From assembly GCA_965194655.1 (NCBI GenBank), contig OZ239148.1:1984001-2048000 (forward strand): a stretch of DNA of 64,000 nt, read 5' to 3'. Positions 32,427-44,500 of the stretch are shown here, piece after piece. How positions within the stretch are numbered: position 1 is the first letter of the stretch; each line of letters starts with the position of its first letter. The stretch is from Hahnella lacustris (lineage in GTDB: Bacteria; Pseudomonadota; Gammaproteobacteria; Burkholderiales; Burkholderiaceae_A). The translations under genes were made by a program, and so were the position numbers. The notes under the pieces were generated by a model. It was not told the DNA's origin. It did no database searches and saw only the letters and a program-made list of their open reading frames with translations.

Positions 32427-33532
32427 TGTTTACCATCGGCGTCATGACAGGCACTTCGATGGATGGCATCGATGCCTGCCTGGTCGATCTCTCACCATCG
32501 ACCCCCGTGCGCATCGCCAGCGTGCACGAGCGGATGCCTGAGCACTTGCGTGAACAGCTCAGCCGCATCCAGACCAGTCAATGGGAGCCAGACCCTCTGC
32601 TCCAGATTGCCGTGGCCAGCCGCGCGCTCATGAAGGCCATGGCCCCTGTCGTCGAGCAGCTCAAGGGGGAGAGTCCTGCCCCCGTCCGAGCCGTAGGGAT
32701 TCATGGCCAGACGGTGCGTCACTGGCCTGACCAAGGACTGAGCCTGCAGCTCGCCGCCCCGGCGGTTCTGGCAGAGCTGCTTGGTCTTGACGTCGTGCAC
32801 GATTTTCGGAGCCGTGACCTTGCCGCAGGCGGTCAAGGTGCGCCGCTGGTCCCCCCCTTCCATGCTGCCCTGCTGTCGGGCCGTCATGTGGGTGCGGTGG
32901 GCGTGCTCAACCTCGGTGGGATTGCAAACCTCAGTGTCATGGATGGCGACACCGTTCGCGGATTCGACACGGGTCCGGCCAACACACTCATGGACCTCTG
33001 GAGTCAGAAGCACCGTCAACAACCCTTCGATGAGGCGGGCGCCTGGGCCGCCTCGGCAACACCAGACGCAGCCCTGCTCCATCAACTCCTCTCAGACCGC
33101 TTCTTTCAGACCGTGGGACCGAAGAGCACCGGCCGCGATGACTTTTCTCTGAACTGGCTGGAGGCCCACCTCAAACAGCACACACAGGCGTTGGAGCCCG
33201 TCGTGGTTCAGGCCACCTTACTCGAGCTCACCGTTCAGAGCGTACTTCAACAGATTCCAAGGAACCTCGAAGCGCTCTACCTCTGTGGTGGTGGCGTACA
33301 CAACACGGCCCTGGTTCATCGGCTCACGGAGCGGGTTCGAGAGTGGAAATGCGCCGTGCTCACGACGGATGCCATTGGCTGGCCCACAGACGACATCGAG
33401 GCCGGCGCATTTGCCTGGCTCACCGGCCAGTGCCTCCTTCGACGCCCAGGGAATCACCCTGGGGTGACAGGGGCCAGGGGCCCTCGCGTGCTGGGCAGCA
33501 TCACGCCTGCCTTGGTGAGAACCGACGCCTAG
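32426..33532 (+). CDS. anmK: Anhydro-N-acetylmuramic acid kinase AnmK
   Basis: Phosphorylates anhMurNAc recovered from the wall to MurNAc 6-phosphate. It has 368 residues. Motifs: GVMTGTSMDGID, GIHGQTVRH, LGGIANLS, GFDTGPANTLMD and LCGGGVHN. The UAG stop shares the palindrome CTAG with the stop of convergent glcF. Confidence 0.97.
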   Translation: MFTIGVMTGTSMDGIDACLVDLSPSTPVRIASVHERMPEHLREQLSRIQTSQWEPDPLLQIAVASRALMKAMAPVVEQLKGESPAPVRAVGIHGQTVRHWPDQGLSLQLAAPAVLAELLGLDVVHDFRSRDLAAGGQGAPLVPPFHAALLSGRHVGAVGVLNLGGIANLSVMDGDTVRGFDTGPANTLMDLWSQKHRQQPFDEAGAWAASATPDAALLHQLLSDRFFQTVGPKSTGRDDFSLNWLEAHLKQHTQALEPVVVQATLLELTVQSVLQQIPRNLEALYLCGGGVHNTALVHRLTERVREWKCAVLTTDAIGWPTDDIEAGAFAWLTGQCLLRRPGNHPGVTGARGPRVLGSITPALVRTDA

Positions 33533-34791
33533 AGCCGACCAGCCAGACGGTCGTCTAACCACTCCATCCAATGGAGAACAGGTCGACCCGCCGCTGCGGC
33601 GAGATGTGTGATGCAGCCCACATTTGCGGAGAGGATGCAGATGGGAGACTGGGCCTCGAGCGCCTGAAGCTTTCGGTCCCGCAGTGCATGAGAGAGGCTG
33701 GGCTGCAGAACAGAATAGGTGCCAGCAGACCCACAGCAGAGGTGTGAATCGGCCACGGGCTGTAGACGCGCACCCAGCGCGGTGAGGAACCTCTCAACAT
33801 GACCTCGAAGCTTGAGTCCGTGTTGCTGGGTGCAGGGCGCGTGATAGACCAGCTGGGACTGCTCCTCGGTGAGCTGGTCACGATTGAGCTGCGCCAGGAG
33901 CTGTTGAATCTGCGGCAGCAACGGCTCAAGCCATTCAATGGGGTCCATCGCGCGCTCACTGACGAGCGCCGCGCGCTCTGCATAGGCAGGGTCAGAGGCG
34001 AGGAGGTGGCCATAGTCCTTCACCATGACCGCGCAGCCCGATGCGTTCAGCAAGATGCCCTCTGCCGCGCCAGAGGCCAGCAGTGGATGCCAGGCGTCCA
34101 CATTCTGTTTGATCTGCTCCAACGCACCTTTTGCGTCTGAGAGATGCTGGCGTATGGCCCCACAGCAACGCGCGGGGGCTTGGCCCTCAGGCAAGGCCGC
34201 TGAAAAACCCAGCTGATCCATGACGCGAAGGGTGGCCCCATCAATCCCCGGGAGCATCGAGGGCTGAACACATCCCGAGGGGAGAATCAGCCGACGGGCA
34301 TGCTGACCTTGCGCAGTCGGCCCAGCGGGTCTTCCTTGGGGGACCTTCTCCCTCAGGGCTGCTGGAAGGAGGCCACGAACGGCACGACCCACCGACAGAG
34401 CCGGGCCAAACAAGGGAGAGGTGAGGCCTTCGCGAAGCAAGCCTCTGAGAACCTTCTGACCCAGTGGTCGCTCAATGCGCTGTTCTGCCACGGTGCGACC
34501 GATGTCCACCAGGCGACCATATTCCACTCCAGAGGGACAGGTAGTCTCGCAGTTACGGCAGGTGAGACAGCGGTCCAGGTGCGTGAGGGTCTCCACTCCG
34601 ACCTCAGCTCCCTCGAACATCTGTTTCATCAGATAGATTCGACCGCGCGGGCCATCCAGCTCGTCACCCAGCAATTGGTAGGTTGGGCAGGTGGCCGTGC
34701 AGAAGCCGCAATGGACACACCGGCCTAGAATCTCCGCGGCGGCCTCCCCCTGCGGCGTGCCCTGCATAAAGGGAGCGAGTTGGGTTTCCAT
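33529..34791 (-). CDS. glcF: Glycolate oxidase iron-sulfur subunit GlcF
   Basis: Passes electrons from glycolate oxidation towards the respiratory chain. It has 420 residues from the ATG at 34791. Two 4Fe-4S motifs are complete: CVHCGFCTATCP and CLTCRNCETTCP. Two CCG domains follow, the first with ARCCGAI and the second with HLCCGSAGTYS. It lies 1 bp after glcE. Confidence 0.96.
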   Translation of the reverse strand: METQLAPFMQGTPQGEAAAEILGRCVHCGFCTATCPTYQLLGDELDGPRGRIYLMKQMFEGAEVGVETLTHLDRCLTCRNCETTCPSGVEYGRLVDIGRTVAEQRIERPLGQKVLRGLLREGLTSPLFGPALSVGRAVRGLLPAALREKVPQGRPAGPTAQGQHARRLILPSGCVQPSMLPGIDGATLRVMDQLGFSAALPEGQAPARCCGAIRQHLSDAKGALEQIKQNVDAWHPLLASGAAEGILLNASGCAVMVKDYGHLLASDPAYAERAALVSERAMDPIEWLEPLLPQIQQLLAQLNRDQLTEEQSQLVYHAPCTQQHGLKLRGHVERFLTALGARLQPVADSHLCCGSAGTYSVLQPSLSHALRDRKLQALEAQSPICILSANVGCITHLAAAAGRPVLHWMEWLDDRLAGRL

Positions 34792-34792
34792 C

Positions 34793-35914
34793 CTAGAGTC
34801 CCTGATAGAGTCGGCCGGGTTCCAAAAGCCGATGCGGGTCAAGCTCCGCCTTGAGCCTCTCGTGAACACCATGCAAAAGGGGTGATAGGGGGGAGAACGC
34901 CTCGGTTTGAGGGTCTTCGCCCCGGAATCGCGTGGCGTGCCCGCCATGGCCGTGGATCACGCGACGAACCTCCGGGCCAGACGCATGGGTCCACAGCCAA
35001 CGCTGACCGCCACCCCATTCAATCAGAGGGCCCTCGCCATCGAGGGCGATGGCCGGAGTGGTGGGTGGGACCGAGAGGCGCCAGAGGCTCTGGCCCGACT
35101 TGGGCTGCTCGAAAAAGGCGTGGGTCTGATCGCGCAGGCTATCCCAGAATCCTGCAGCCTCATCCTGACCCCAAAGGCGGGTGCGAGAAGCACCCAATTC
35201 CCTTTGGAATCGTCCGGCAGCAGACTCCACCGCAGCGCGTGCGCCGGAGAGGCGCAGAACCAGTTGTCCATCCGGAAGCCAGGCGGTTGCCGCCAGAGGC
35301 AGTGGCTGCGCGAGCCATGCGCTGGTCTGAGCCAATGCCTCCCCCTGGTCCATCGAGACGCTGAGCGTCAGACTGGAGGTGGGCCTCGGAAGGACCTTGA
35401 TCGCCACATCGAGAATCACCCCCAAGGTGCCCAGCGCGCCGGCATGCAGCCTTGTCATGTCATAGCCCGCCACATTCTTCATGACCGTCCCGCCAAATCG
35501 GAGACACTCGCCGCTGCTGTTGAGCACGGTCATGCCGAGGAGTGCGTCACGGCAGCTTCCAGCGGACAGACGTGCGGGACCGCTCAGGCCGGTCGCCACC
35601 ATGCCGCCCACCGTGCCTCGCTGATGTATCCCGAACCGAGGAGGCTCAAAGGCCAGGCTCTGCCCCTGTTCAGACAAGGCAGACTCGAGATCGACAATCG
35701 GCGTGCCCGCACGGGCGACCACGACCAGTTCCGTGGGGTCGTGATTCACCACTCCCGCATAGGCCAATGTGGAGAGCGTCAACGCCCCTTCGGGCCGAGC
35801 GTTGCCATAAAAGGCCTTCGAGCCGTGCCCCTGAATGGATACCGCCCTGGATTGGGCACGCGCCTCCTGCAGCAGGCGCTGCGCGTCTTGCAGCCAATGT
35901 TCGGCAGCCATCAC
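34793..35914 (-). CDS. glcE: Glycolate oxidase FAD-binding subunit GlcE
   Basis: Second flavin-domain subunit of glycolate oxidase. It has 373 residues; the start may be either of two adjacent ATG codons. The FAD-binding 4 fold shows VARAGTPIVDLESAL, GTVGGMVATGLSGPARL, and GGTVMKNVAGYDMTRL. It is shorter than GlcD, as is usual. It starts in a one-base overlap with the glcD stop. Confidence 0.95.
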   Translation of the reverse strand: MMAAEHWLQDAQRLLQEARAQSRAVSIQGHGSKAFYGNARPEGALTLSTLAYAGVVNHDPTELVVVARAGTPIVDLESALSEQGQSLAFEPPRFGIHQRGTVGGMVATGLSGPARLSAGSCRDALLGMTVLNSSGECLRFGGTVMKNVAGYDMTRLHAGALGTLGVILDVAIKVLPRPTSSLTLSVSMDQGEALAQTSAWLAQPLPLAATAWLPDGQLVLRLSGARAAVESAAGRFQRELGASRTRLWGQDEAAGFWDSLRDQTHAFFEQPKSGQSLWRLSVPPTTPAIALDGEGPLIEWGGGQRWLWTHASGPEVRRVIHGHGGHATRFRGEDPQTEAFSPLSPLLHGVHERLKAELDPHRLLEPGRLYQGL

Positions 35915-37443
35915 TAGTATCTCGGAAGCTCAGGGAAGCGCAGTGCACCCGCGTGGACATGCATACGCCCCATCTCTGCACATCGCGTGAGCGTGGGAAT
36001 GGCCTTACCGGGGTTCAGCAGTCCCTGAGGATCAAACGCTCGTTTGACCGCAAAGAAGCCGCTGAGCTCTGCGGGGGAGAACTGCGTGCACATGCTGCCA
36101 ATCTTCTCGATGCCCACTCCATGTTCCCCGGTGACCGTGCCGCCAAATGCCACACAGATCTCGAGAATCTCGGCGCCAAACCGTTCAGTCTGCTCAAACT
36201 CTCCCGGCTGACTGGCATCGAACAAGATCAGGGGGTGCAGGTTTCCGTCACCCGCATGAAAAACATTGAGGCAGCGAAGTCCGTACTTCTGCTCGAGCGC
36301 AGCGATTCGCCTGAGCATGTCGCCGAGCTTGCGGCGAGGGATGGTCCCATCGATGCAGTAATAGTCCGGAGAGATTCGACCCGAAGCCGGGAAGGCGTTC
36401 TTGCGCCCAGACCAGAATCGAAGACGCTCGGCCTCACTCTCGGACACGCGCAGATCGATGGCGCCACTCTGACGCAAGACCTGCTGCATATGCTCGATCT
36501 CTTCGGCCACTTCCTCTGGCGTGCCATCTGACTCACACAGGAGAATCGCTGCCGCGCGGGTGTCATAGCCCGCATGCACGAACTCCTCGACCGCCTCGGT
36601 CATGCCCTGGTCCATCATCTCTAGGCCGGCGGGAATGATGCCGGCCGCGATCAGATCGGCAACGGCCTGCCCAGCCTTCTCGACATCATCAAACGACGCC
36701 ATGATCACCCGAGCCAACTGGGGCTTGGGCACCAGGCGAACCGTGACCTCGGTGGTGACCACCAACATGCCCTCCGAACCGATGGCCAAAGCGAGCAGGT
36801 CATAGCCCTGAGTATCGAGGGCCTCACTGCCCAGCTCAATCACTTCTCCATCGATGGTGAGACCGCGCACTCGAAGCACGTTGTGAACCGTCAGGCCGTA
36901 TTTCAGACAATGAACGCCGCCTGAGTTTTCAGCCACATTCCCGCCAATGGTGCAGGCAATTTGAGAGGAGGGATCAGGGGCGTAATAGAGTCCGTAGGGC
37001 GCGGCTGCCTCACTGATGGCGAGGTTCCGCACCCCTGGCTGCACGCGCGCCGTGCGAGCGAGTGGATCGATGGAGAGAATGCGAGAGAGCCTCGCCAGGC
37101 TCAGCACGAGGCCTCCTCGATGCGGGGTCGCCCCACCCGAGAGTCCCGTGCCGGCACCCCGGGCCACCACCGGAACATCGTGATCTCGGCAGCACCTGAG
37201 AACTGCGGCAGCCTGTTCCTCCGAATGGGGCAATGCCACAGCCGCTGGCACATGCCGATATCCAGAGAGGCCATCACATTCATAGGGCTTGCGAGCCTCA
37301 AGGCTCGTGAGCAAGGCATCTGAAGGAAGGAGGCTGCGCAGCTCGGACAGAAAAGCCGAACGCTTGGCCTCAGACATCTCGGCGGTGATGTCTGCGAATC
37401 GGAGGTCTCCCAGCGGGAGCGAGACGGGCGCATTCATATCCAT
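35914..37443 (-). CDS. glcD: Glycolate oxidase catalytic subunit GlcD
   Basis: FAD-linked oxidase that turns glycolate into glyoxylate. It has 509 residues. Motifs: RGAGTGLSGGATP, IGGNVAENSGGVHCLKYG, AIGSEGMLVVTTEVT, HAGDGNLHPLILFD and GTVTGEHGVG. First gene of glcDEF; no glcG, glcB or glcC regulator is adjacent. It is divergent from the adenosyltransferase gene across 47 bp. Confidence 0.96.
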   Translation of the reverse strand: MDMNAPVSLPLGDLRFADITAEMSEAKRSAFLSELRSLLPSDALLTSLEARKPYECDGLSGYRHVPAAVALPHSEEQAAAVLRCCRDHDVPVVARGAGTGLSGGATPHRGGLVLSLARLSRILSIDPLARTARVQPGVRNLAISEAAAPYGLYYAPDPSSQIACTIGGNVAENSGGVHCLKYGLTVHNVLRVRGLTIDGEVIELGSEALDTQGYDLLALAIGSEGMLVVTTEVTVRLVPKPQLARVIMASFDDVEKAGQAVADLIAAGIIPAGLEMMDQGMTEAVEEFVHAGYDTRAAAILLCESDGTPEEVAEEIEHMQQVLRQSGAIDLRVSESEAERLRFWSGRKNAFPASGRISPDYYCIDGTIPRRKLGDMLRRIAALEQKYGLRCLNVFHAGDGNLHPLILFDASQPGEFEQTERFGAEILEICVAFGGTVTGEHGVGIEKIGSMCTQFSPAELSGFFAVKRAFDPQGLLNPGKAIPTLTRCAEMGRMHVHAGALRFPELPRY

Positions 37444-37490
37444 AAAGTGTAGTGGACTTGAATCCAGGCCAGGGGAGGTAGTATCCCCAC

Positions 37491-38071
37491 ATGACCGACC
37501 GACTCACCCGCATCGTGACCCGAACAGGGGACCAAGGACAGACCGGCCTTGCCGACGGCAGCCGTCTTTCGAAAAACCATCCTCGGATTGAGGTCATGGG
37601 AGACGTTGACGAACTCAACAGCTGGATAGGTCTGCTGCTGGCCGATCTGCGAGCGTATGGGCCTCTTCGGCCGCCAGCCGACCGGATTGAGCCGCTGCTG
37701 ACTGACATTCAGCAAGACCTCTTCGATCTTGGCGGCAGCCTCAGCCTTCCCGGCCAGTCTCTGCTGCGCACCGGGCGTCTGGCGGCGCTGGATACCGCCA
37801 TTACCCAACTGAACGACACGCTGCCGCCCCTGCGAGAGTTTGTCCTCCCTGGGGGCAGCCATCTGCTCGCGATTGCACACCTGGCTCGCACCGTCGCTCG
37901 GCGGGCCGAGCGGCATTGGGTGGCCTTGGCGGAACAGGAGACAGGCCTAGAGGCGGGGCTTCAATACCTGAACCGTCTCTCAGACTTTCTCTTTGTTGCG
38001 AGCCGATCCCTGGCCAGCGCCACAGCCACCCAAGAGGCACTCTGGCGAGGAAGTCAGGCGCGGCAAGCGAT

Positions 38072-38075
<4 letters not shown>
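37491..38075 (+). CDS. ATP:cob(I)alamin adenosyltransferase (PduO type)
   Basis: Makes adenosylcobalamin from cob(I)alamin and ATP. It has 194 residues. The N-terminal ATP loop is TRTGDQGQTGLADG; VMGDVDELNSWIG and the basic RTVARRAER patch followed by YLNRLSDFLFVASR complete the PduO pattern. A GGAGG at 37474-37478 lies 12 bases before the ATG; a TAGTAT hexamer lies 6 bases before it. Its stop shares CTAG with convergent aroG. The same neighbour of glcD occurs in other Burkholderiales. Confidence 0.95.
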
Positions 38076-39148
<1,073 letters not shown>

Positions 39149-39203
39149 GATGGGAGGCAAAGACGCTTTTAGGTCTCTTATGGGGCTGATAGAGCCCTCT
39201 AGT

Positions 39204-40700
39204 TTAGCCGGTCCCGCCCACGGTCAGCCCCTCAATGCGAAGCGTGGGCTGGCCCACGCCCACGGGCACACTCTGCCCCTCCTTGCCACAGGTTCCAATG
39301 CCTGGGTCCAAAGCCATGTCATTTCCGATCAGGGCCACGCGGGTGAGCGCATCGGGACCATTCCCGATCAGGGTGGCCCCCTTCACGGGATATTGGATCT
39401 TGCCGTTCTCTACCCAATAGGCCTCTGAAGCGGAGAACACAAACTTGCCGCTGGTGATGTCGACCTGCCCCCCACCAAAATTCACGGCATACAGACCCCG
39501 ATCGAGCGACTCGACAATCTCCTCTGGGGTGCGGTCTCCAGAGAGCATAAAGGTATTGGTCATGCGTGGCATGGTGAGGTGCGCGTAGGACTCACGGCGG
39601 CCGTTACCGGTCACCGGCACACCCATGAGCCGGGCGTTGTGGCTGTCTTGAAGGTACCCACAGAGAATGCCGTCTTCGATGAGCACATTGCGCTGCGTCG
39701 CATTGCCCTCGTCATCAACATGGAGCGATCCGCGCCGATCTGACAAGGTGCCGTCGTCGATCACCGTCACCCCAGGTGCGGCCACGCGCTGTCCGAGCCG
39801 GCCCGAAAAGGCGGACGAGCCCTTGCGATTGAAGTCGCCCTCTAGGCCATGCCCCACCGCCTCATGAAGCAACACCCCGGGCCATCCCGACCCCAGCACC
39901 ACTGGCATCACCCCGGCAGGTGCAGGGCGAGCCTCAAGGTTGACCAGCGCCTGGCGAACCGCCTCTTTCGCGTGTCTTTCAATCTGATCCGGCGTGAAAC
40001 TCAATAGGCTGGTTCGACCACCGCCACCACTCGAGCCCTGTTCGCGACGACCGTTCGACTCCACGATCACAGTGACCGAGAGCCTCACCAGAGGACGCAC
40101 ATCTGCAGCGAGCCGTCCATCTGAGCGAAACACCAAGACCACGTCGTGCTCGCCGGCGAGCGAAGCCATGACCTGGGAGACCCTTGGATCTTGTTGTCTT
40201 GCTATCCGCTCGACCTCCATCAGAAGCCCGACCTTCTCCTGAGCCGTCAAGACACTCAGGGGATCTTCGCTGCCGTAAAGCGGACGAGGGCCCGCAGGCG
40301 TGAAGACTTCCCGACCACGAACCATGCGCTCTTTCTGTTCACCCACCCGAACTCGGGCCTTGCTTGCGCCCGATCGGGCAATGCTGCGGGTCGTGTGAGC
40401 GGCTTCCATCAGTGCCTCTGGGCTCAGGGTGTCGCTGTATGCGAATGCTGTCTTTTCCCCTGCAATGGCGCGCACGCCGACACCTTGGTCTAGCGCGTAG
40501 CTACCAGACTTCACCATCCCCTCATCGAGGCTCCAGGCCTCCGAACGCGTCAGCTGAAAGTACAGGTCCGCATAGTCGACCCGATGGGCAAAGATCTCAG
40601 CCACGGCCTGATGCAAATGCTGTTCGGTGAGTCCGTGCGGCTCAAGCAATAGACGATGCGCGGTGGAAAGCGAGACGATGGCGGCGTCAGAGGGCGTCAT
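39204..40700 (-). CDS. tldD: Metalloprotease TldD
   Basis: Subunit of the TldD/TldE zinc protease, which processes modified peptides and helps degrade CcdA in E. coli. It has 498 residues. The active HEAVGHGLEGD motif (HExxxH) is in the middle, with GTCGKEGQSVPVGVGQP near the end. The TldE/PmbA partner is not in the window. It is the last gene of yhdP-nitrilase-tldD and overlaps the nitrilase by 4 bp. Confidence 0.96.
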   Translation of the reverse strand: MTPSDAAIVSLSTAHRLLLEPHGLTEQHLHQAVAEIFAHRVDYADLYFQLTRSEAWSLDEGMVKSGSYALDQGVGVRAIAGEKTAFAYSDTLSPEALMEAAHTTRSIARSGASKARVRVGEQKERMVRGREVFTPAGPRPLYGSEDPLSVLTAQEKVGLLMEVERIARQQDPRVSQVMASLAGEHDVVLVFRSDGRLAADVRPLVRLSVTVIVESNGRREQGSSGGGGRTSLLSFTPDQIERHAKEAVRQALVNLEARPAPAGVMPVVLGSGWPGVLLHEAVGHGLEGDFNRKGSSAFSGRLGQRVAAPGVTVIDDGTLSDRRGSLHVDDEGNATQRNVLIEDGILCGYLQDSHNARLMGVPVTGNGRRESYAHLTMPRMTNTFMLSGDRTPEEIVESLDRGLYAVNFGGGQVDITSGKFVFSASEAYWVENGKIQYPVKGATLIGNGPDALTRVALIGNDMALDPGIGTCGKEGQSVPVGVGQPTLRIEGLTVGGTG

Positions 40701-41539
40701 GGTAGGGAGACGATCTGGTGTTGGAGAGCAGGCAAGTTTAGGCGAACCTTGCGCGTCTGGGCAGAGTCAATCTCTGCAAACACCAAGCCCTCGCCCTCCG
40801 GAAGCGATGCAACCACATCCCCCCAAGGGTTAATGACCATCGAATGCCCCCAGGTTCTTCGTCCATTCTCATGAACGCCGCCCTGTGCGCTGGCCACCAG
40901 CCAGCACTGGTTCTCAATGGCCCTCGCTCGCAACAACACCTCCCAGTGCGCCTTCCCCGTGGGGTAGGTAAATGCAGCGGAGACCACGATCAGATCCAGC
41001 GGCGTGGGCCGCCCTAGCGCACGATAGAACTCGGGAAAGCGGATGTCATAGCAGACGGACAAAGCAGTCCGTCCCACCGGGGTGTCGCAGGCAGCCGGTC
41101 GATCACCGGGACAGATCGTCCGAGCCTCGTCGTAACGCTCCTCACCATTGTCAAATGCAAAAAGGTGCAGCTTGTCGTAGCGCGAGACCCAGTGGCCATC
41201 GGGCGCAATCACCTGAAGGGTGTTGAGCACGCGCTGTGGATCGGGACTCTGAACCGGCAAGGTGCCTGCAACCAGCCAAACCCCCGCATCACTTGCGGCG
41301 CGAACAAGCTCCGACTGAATGGGCTGAGAGAGAGGATCGGGCGCCTGCGGGCCTTGCCACGCGGGCTCCGAAATCGCGAGCTTATCGGTGTCACGATGGC
41401 CCATCAGGCAGAAATACTCGGGCAAGATCACCATCTCAGCACCCTGCTCCGCCGCGCGCATCACCCAGTGGCGCATGCGAGCGAGGTTGTCTTCGGGGTG
41501 GGCGGTCGACACCATCTGAACTGCGGCCACTCGAGTCAT
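40697..41539 (-). CDS. Carbon-nitrogen hydrolase, NIT1-like (probable deaminated-glutathione amidase)
   Basis: Nitrilase-superfamily amidase of 280 residues with the catalytic triad E41 (ILPEYF), K123 (RYDKLHLF) and C163 (SVCYDIRFPE). The segment KLHLFAFDNGEERYDEA resembles NIT1/YbeM, which repair deaminated glutathione; that assignment is inference. It sits between yhdP and tldD with 4-bp overlaps on both sides, so one message is likely. Confidence 0.92.
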   Translation of the reverse strand: MTRVAAVQMVSTAHPEDNLARMRHWVMRAAEQGAEMVILPEYFCLMGHRDTDKLAISEPAWQGPQAPDPLSQPIQSELVRAASDAGVWLVAGTLPVQSPDPQRVLNTLQVIAPDGHWVSRYDKLHLFAFDNGEERYDEARTICPGDRPAACDTPVGRTALSVCYDIRFPEFYRALGRPTPLDLIVVSAAFTYPTGKAHWEVLLRARAIENQCWLVASAQGGVHENGRRTWGHSMVINPWGDVVASLPEGEGLVFAEIDSAQTRKVRLNLPALQHQIVSLP

Positions 41540-44500
41540 GGTGATTTCTGCTCCGATCGGGGAAGTTCACGCACCACAGGGTCATCCCACGGGCCTGTCA
41601 TTTCGTACTCATAAGCCAGGATCTGACGCAAGGGATCTCTCAGAACGAACTGCGCCAGAAAACTTCCCAGGCCAATGGCGGGGTTGATCAGGGCATAGCC
41701 AAGTGAAGCCAAGCCAGCATTGAGCTCCGGGAGGACCAGCACCCGAATGTTCTGGGTCTCCTCGGCGAGACTGGCTGAGCCTTCAATAAACACCGATGCC
41801 TGCACACCCACAATTCTCAGATTCTTGGTCTCCGCCTGACCTTGATTCAACCGCACGTCACCGCGCACGCGTTCAAAGCTAAAGCCCTCTGAGAAGATGT
41901 CGCGAAAATCGAGGGTGATGCGCTTGGGCAGAGACTGCAGATTCAGAATGCTGATGAGTTTGGCGAGGCCAGGATCCGCTTTAAGAAATCGGCCCGACTC
42001 AAAGTCGAGTGCCAACTGGCCTCTCAATGCGCGAACTCGAAAATCAGTGGGCGCCCCATCCCAGGCGAGCTCTCCCTTGATCACTCCGGGCGTCTCTCGA
42101 ATCAGCCCTGGATATCCCATCCGTGCCAACAGGCCCTCTCCCTTCTTCACCTTCAGCTCGAGATTCAGACGCGTCTCGGACCCCCCGCCCGAAGGCGACT
42201 TCGCTGCCCATCGGCCCGACCCGAGAAGCTCGGACTCGGGATTCTCAAGGCTCAAGCGCGAGACATACCAGCTGTTCTCCTGAGGCCGAGGGGCGGCATC
42301 GATCACCAAACGGCCAAGCGCCGTCTTGCCCCTGCGAAAGTCTTCGGCCACGAGGTCGAGACTGGGCCAACGCAGCGCGTCCTCAAGCCCAGTCAGTGTG
42401 GGATTGAGATCCGCGCTTGCACCCTTTGAGGGCACTTGAGCAGGGTCACTGCCGGAGAGCCAGAGCCGACTGAGCCGTGCCACCAAGACGCCCCGGGAGC
42501 CCTGTGGGCTGGCTTCTGGCGAAGGTCGCCAGATGAGCTGACCAGCAGCCTCTCTGGCCTCGAGCGTCAACCCCCAATGCGCGGTGTGGCGGCTTGCACG
42601 AAGCGTGGCATTGGCCAGGCGCTGCTGTCCAAGACCGAGCTGCTCCGCCTGGACCTCAATGCCCCGCAGAAGGGGTTCTGATGGAGTGGCCTGGGGAGCG
42701 CCCGAATCCGCCATCTCATCACTCAGGTTCTCATCCAGAGCCGTCAGCCAGTCCAGGACCGGAAATGTCTTGGCCTTCACTTTCAGCACCAGACCCCGCT
42801 CCGCGGGTAGGGTGGCTGCCGTTTGGACCGCCAGCATGCCTCTTCGGGTGATGAGACCCGCTCGCACGCTTCGCTCGAAGGTCAGGCCAATGCGCTGCCC
42901 CTGAGTGGTCAGCTGAATCTGCTCGATCCGCCCGGCACCCAGACGCTGACGATCCAATGACACCGACAAACCCCAGGCCTCCTCAGGCCCTTTCTGCAGC
43001 GGTGCCGGCAGACCCAGCGTGATGCCCCTCAGTGGGGACTGTGCCTGTAACTGAAGCCGGCCAGATCCCATGTTGATGCCGAGGGTGTAGGGGCTCTGCC
43101 CCGTGATCACGCCCTTCAAAGGCACCGCCAGAGCCTCTCTCATCCAGCGCTCCAGCTCGACCCCCCGAAATTCGCCCTGCACGGCCAATTGCTGTCGAGA
43201 CCGGCCCAGGCTCAGGCCGATCGGCCCTCCCAAGGCGCGACCCTTGACATCGAGCGCCAGCAATCCCTTCTCATCAAACCCGAGACGGCCAGAGAGTGCA
43301 GAGAGGGCGGGAACACCCTGAAGATTGAGGCCCGCCTTATCAAAACGCAGATCTCCCTTGACAGTGGTGTGGTCTGGGTCGTTCAGATCAATCACCAGTG
43401 CAAGCCCCAGCTCCCCTCGGCCGCTTCCCTGCGCGCCCTCCGTCAATCCACCCAGCATTCCCTGCACAGGAGATGCATTGACCGTGGAGAGCAAGGAAGC
43501 CATGGGCGCATCGAACCGCCCTGAGATCTCCAGTTTCGGATTTGGGTCATCGAGGTGCGGAATCCGTCCCACCACATCAAAGAGCGGGGCATCGCCCATG
43601 CGGGCCTTAGAGGCTCGCACCGACAGAGCAGGCCCCTCAAAGCCCACATCAATCTGGTTGGCCTGGATGCGAGGCCAGCCGGGCGCAACCTGAAGGGCTG
43701 CGTCTTGCAGCGTGAGCTGAGCATCGAAGCGGCCTGCGCCCGGCCGCCGATCGAAGGGAAACTCAGCCACGGCTCCGGCGAGCTGAAACTGCCCGGCCAC
43801 CGGCTTGGTCGAGACAAACGCGCGGCGCATCCACTCACGCGCATCCTGACCCACCGTGCTGGGAAGGTAGTAATAGACCCGATCCGGGCGGGCACGCAGG
43901 ACCCGGCCCTTGAAGTCCGCTCTGCCAAGCTCGGTCCCGAGGAATTCCTGTGTGCCCGAGAGGGCTGCGGAGAGATCCGCGTTCTCCACGGCCAGATTCT
44001 GGAGCCCCACCAACAGGCCGCTGGGCAGACCATTGGACTGTGGAGTCCAGTCGGTAACCCGCCACTCCAGTTCGCCCTGCGCTTGAGCGAAACGCAGGGG
44101 ACCCGCTGAGAAATCGCGGGGAAGTTGAACCTCTAGTTCGCCGGGAAACAAGGACAGGCGACCTGCACCCGCCGTCACGCTCAGTCGTCCAGAGACGGTC
44201 CCCAATGCGTACAAGCGGCCCATCCGATTCGCCTGTACACCCTCGAGTTCAGCCTCCAAGCTCAAACGCTTGAGGTGTTCGACCGCGGAATACGCCCCAG
44301 CCTCTCGGAGATCCCCACCCCACTCAAGGACTGCATTGCGCAGGTGTCCAGCGAGCTGAGCCTCTTGCGGAACCCACTCCATGCGCTGCGCCAGAGGCAA
44401 CCAGGCCCCCAGATCCAAGTCTGCGGCGCGAATCGACAATCGTTCCTCCTGCAGACGCAGACGAAGCTCAGAGAGGTCTACCGTGCCGAACGCATCCGCA

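Noticed and set aside
34907..35917. Plus-strand frame of 336 residues opposite glcE
   Set aside because: Shadow of glcE; no recognisable domain and it would end inside glcD.
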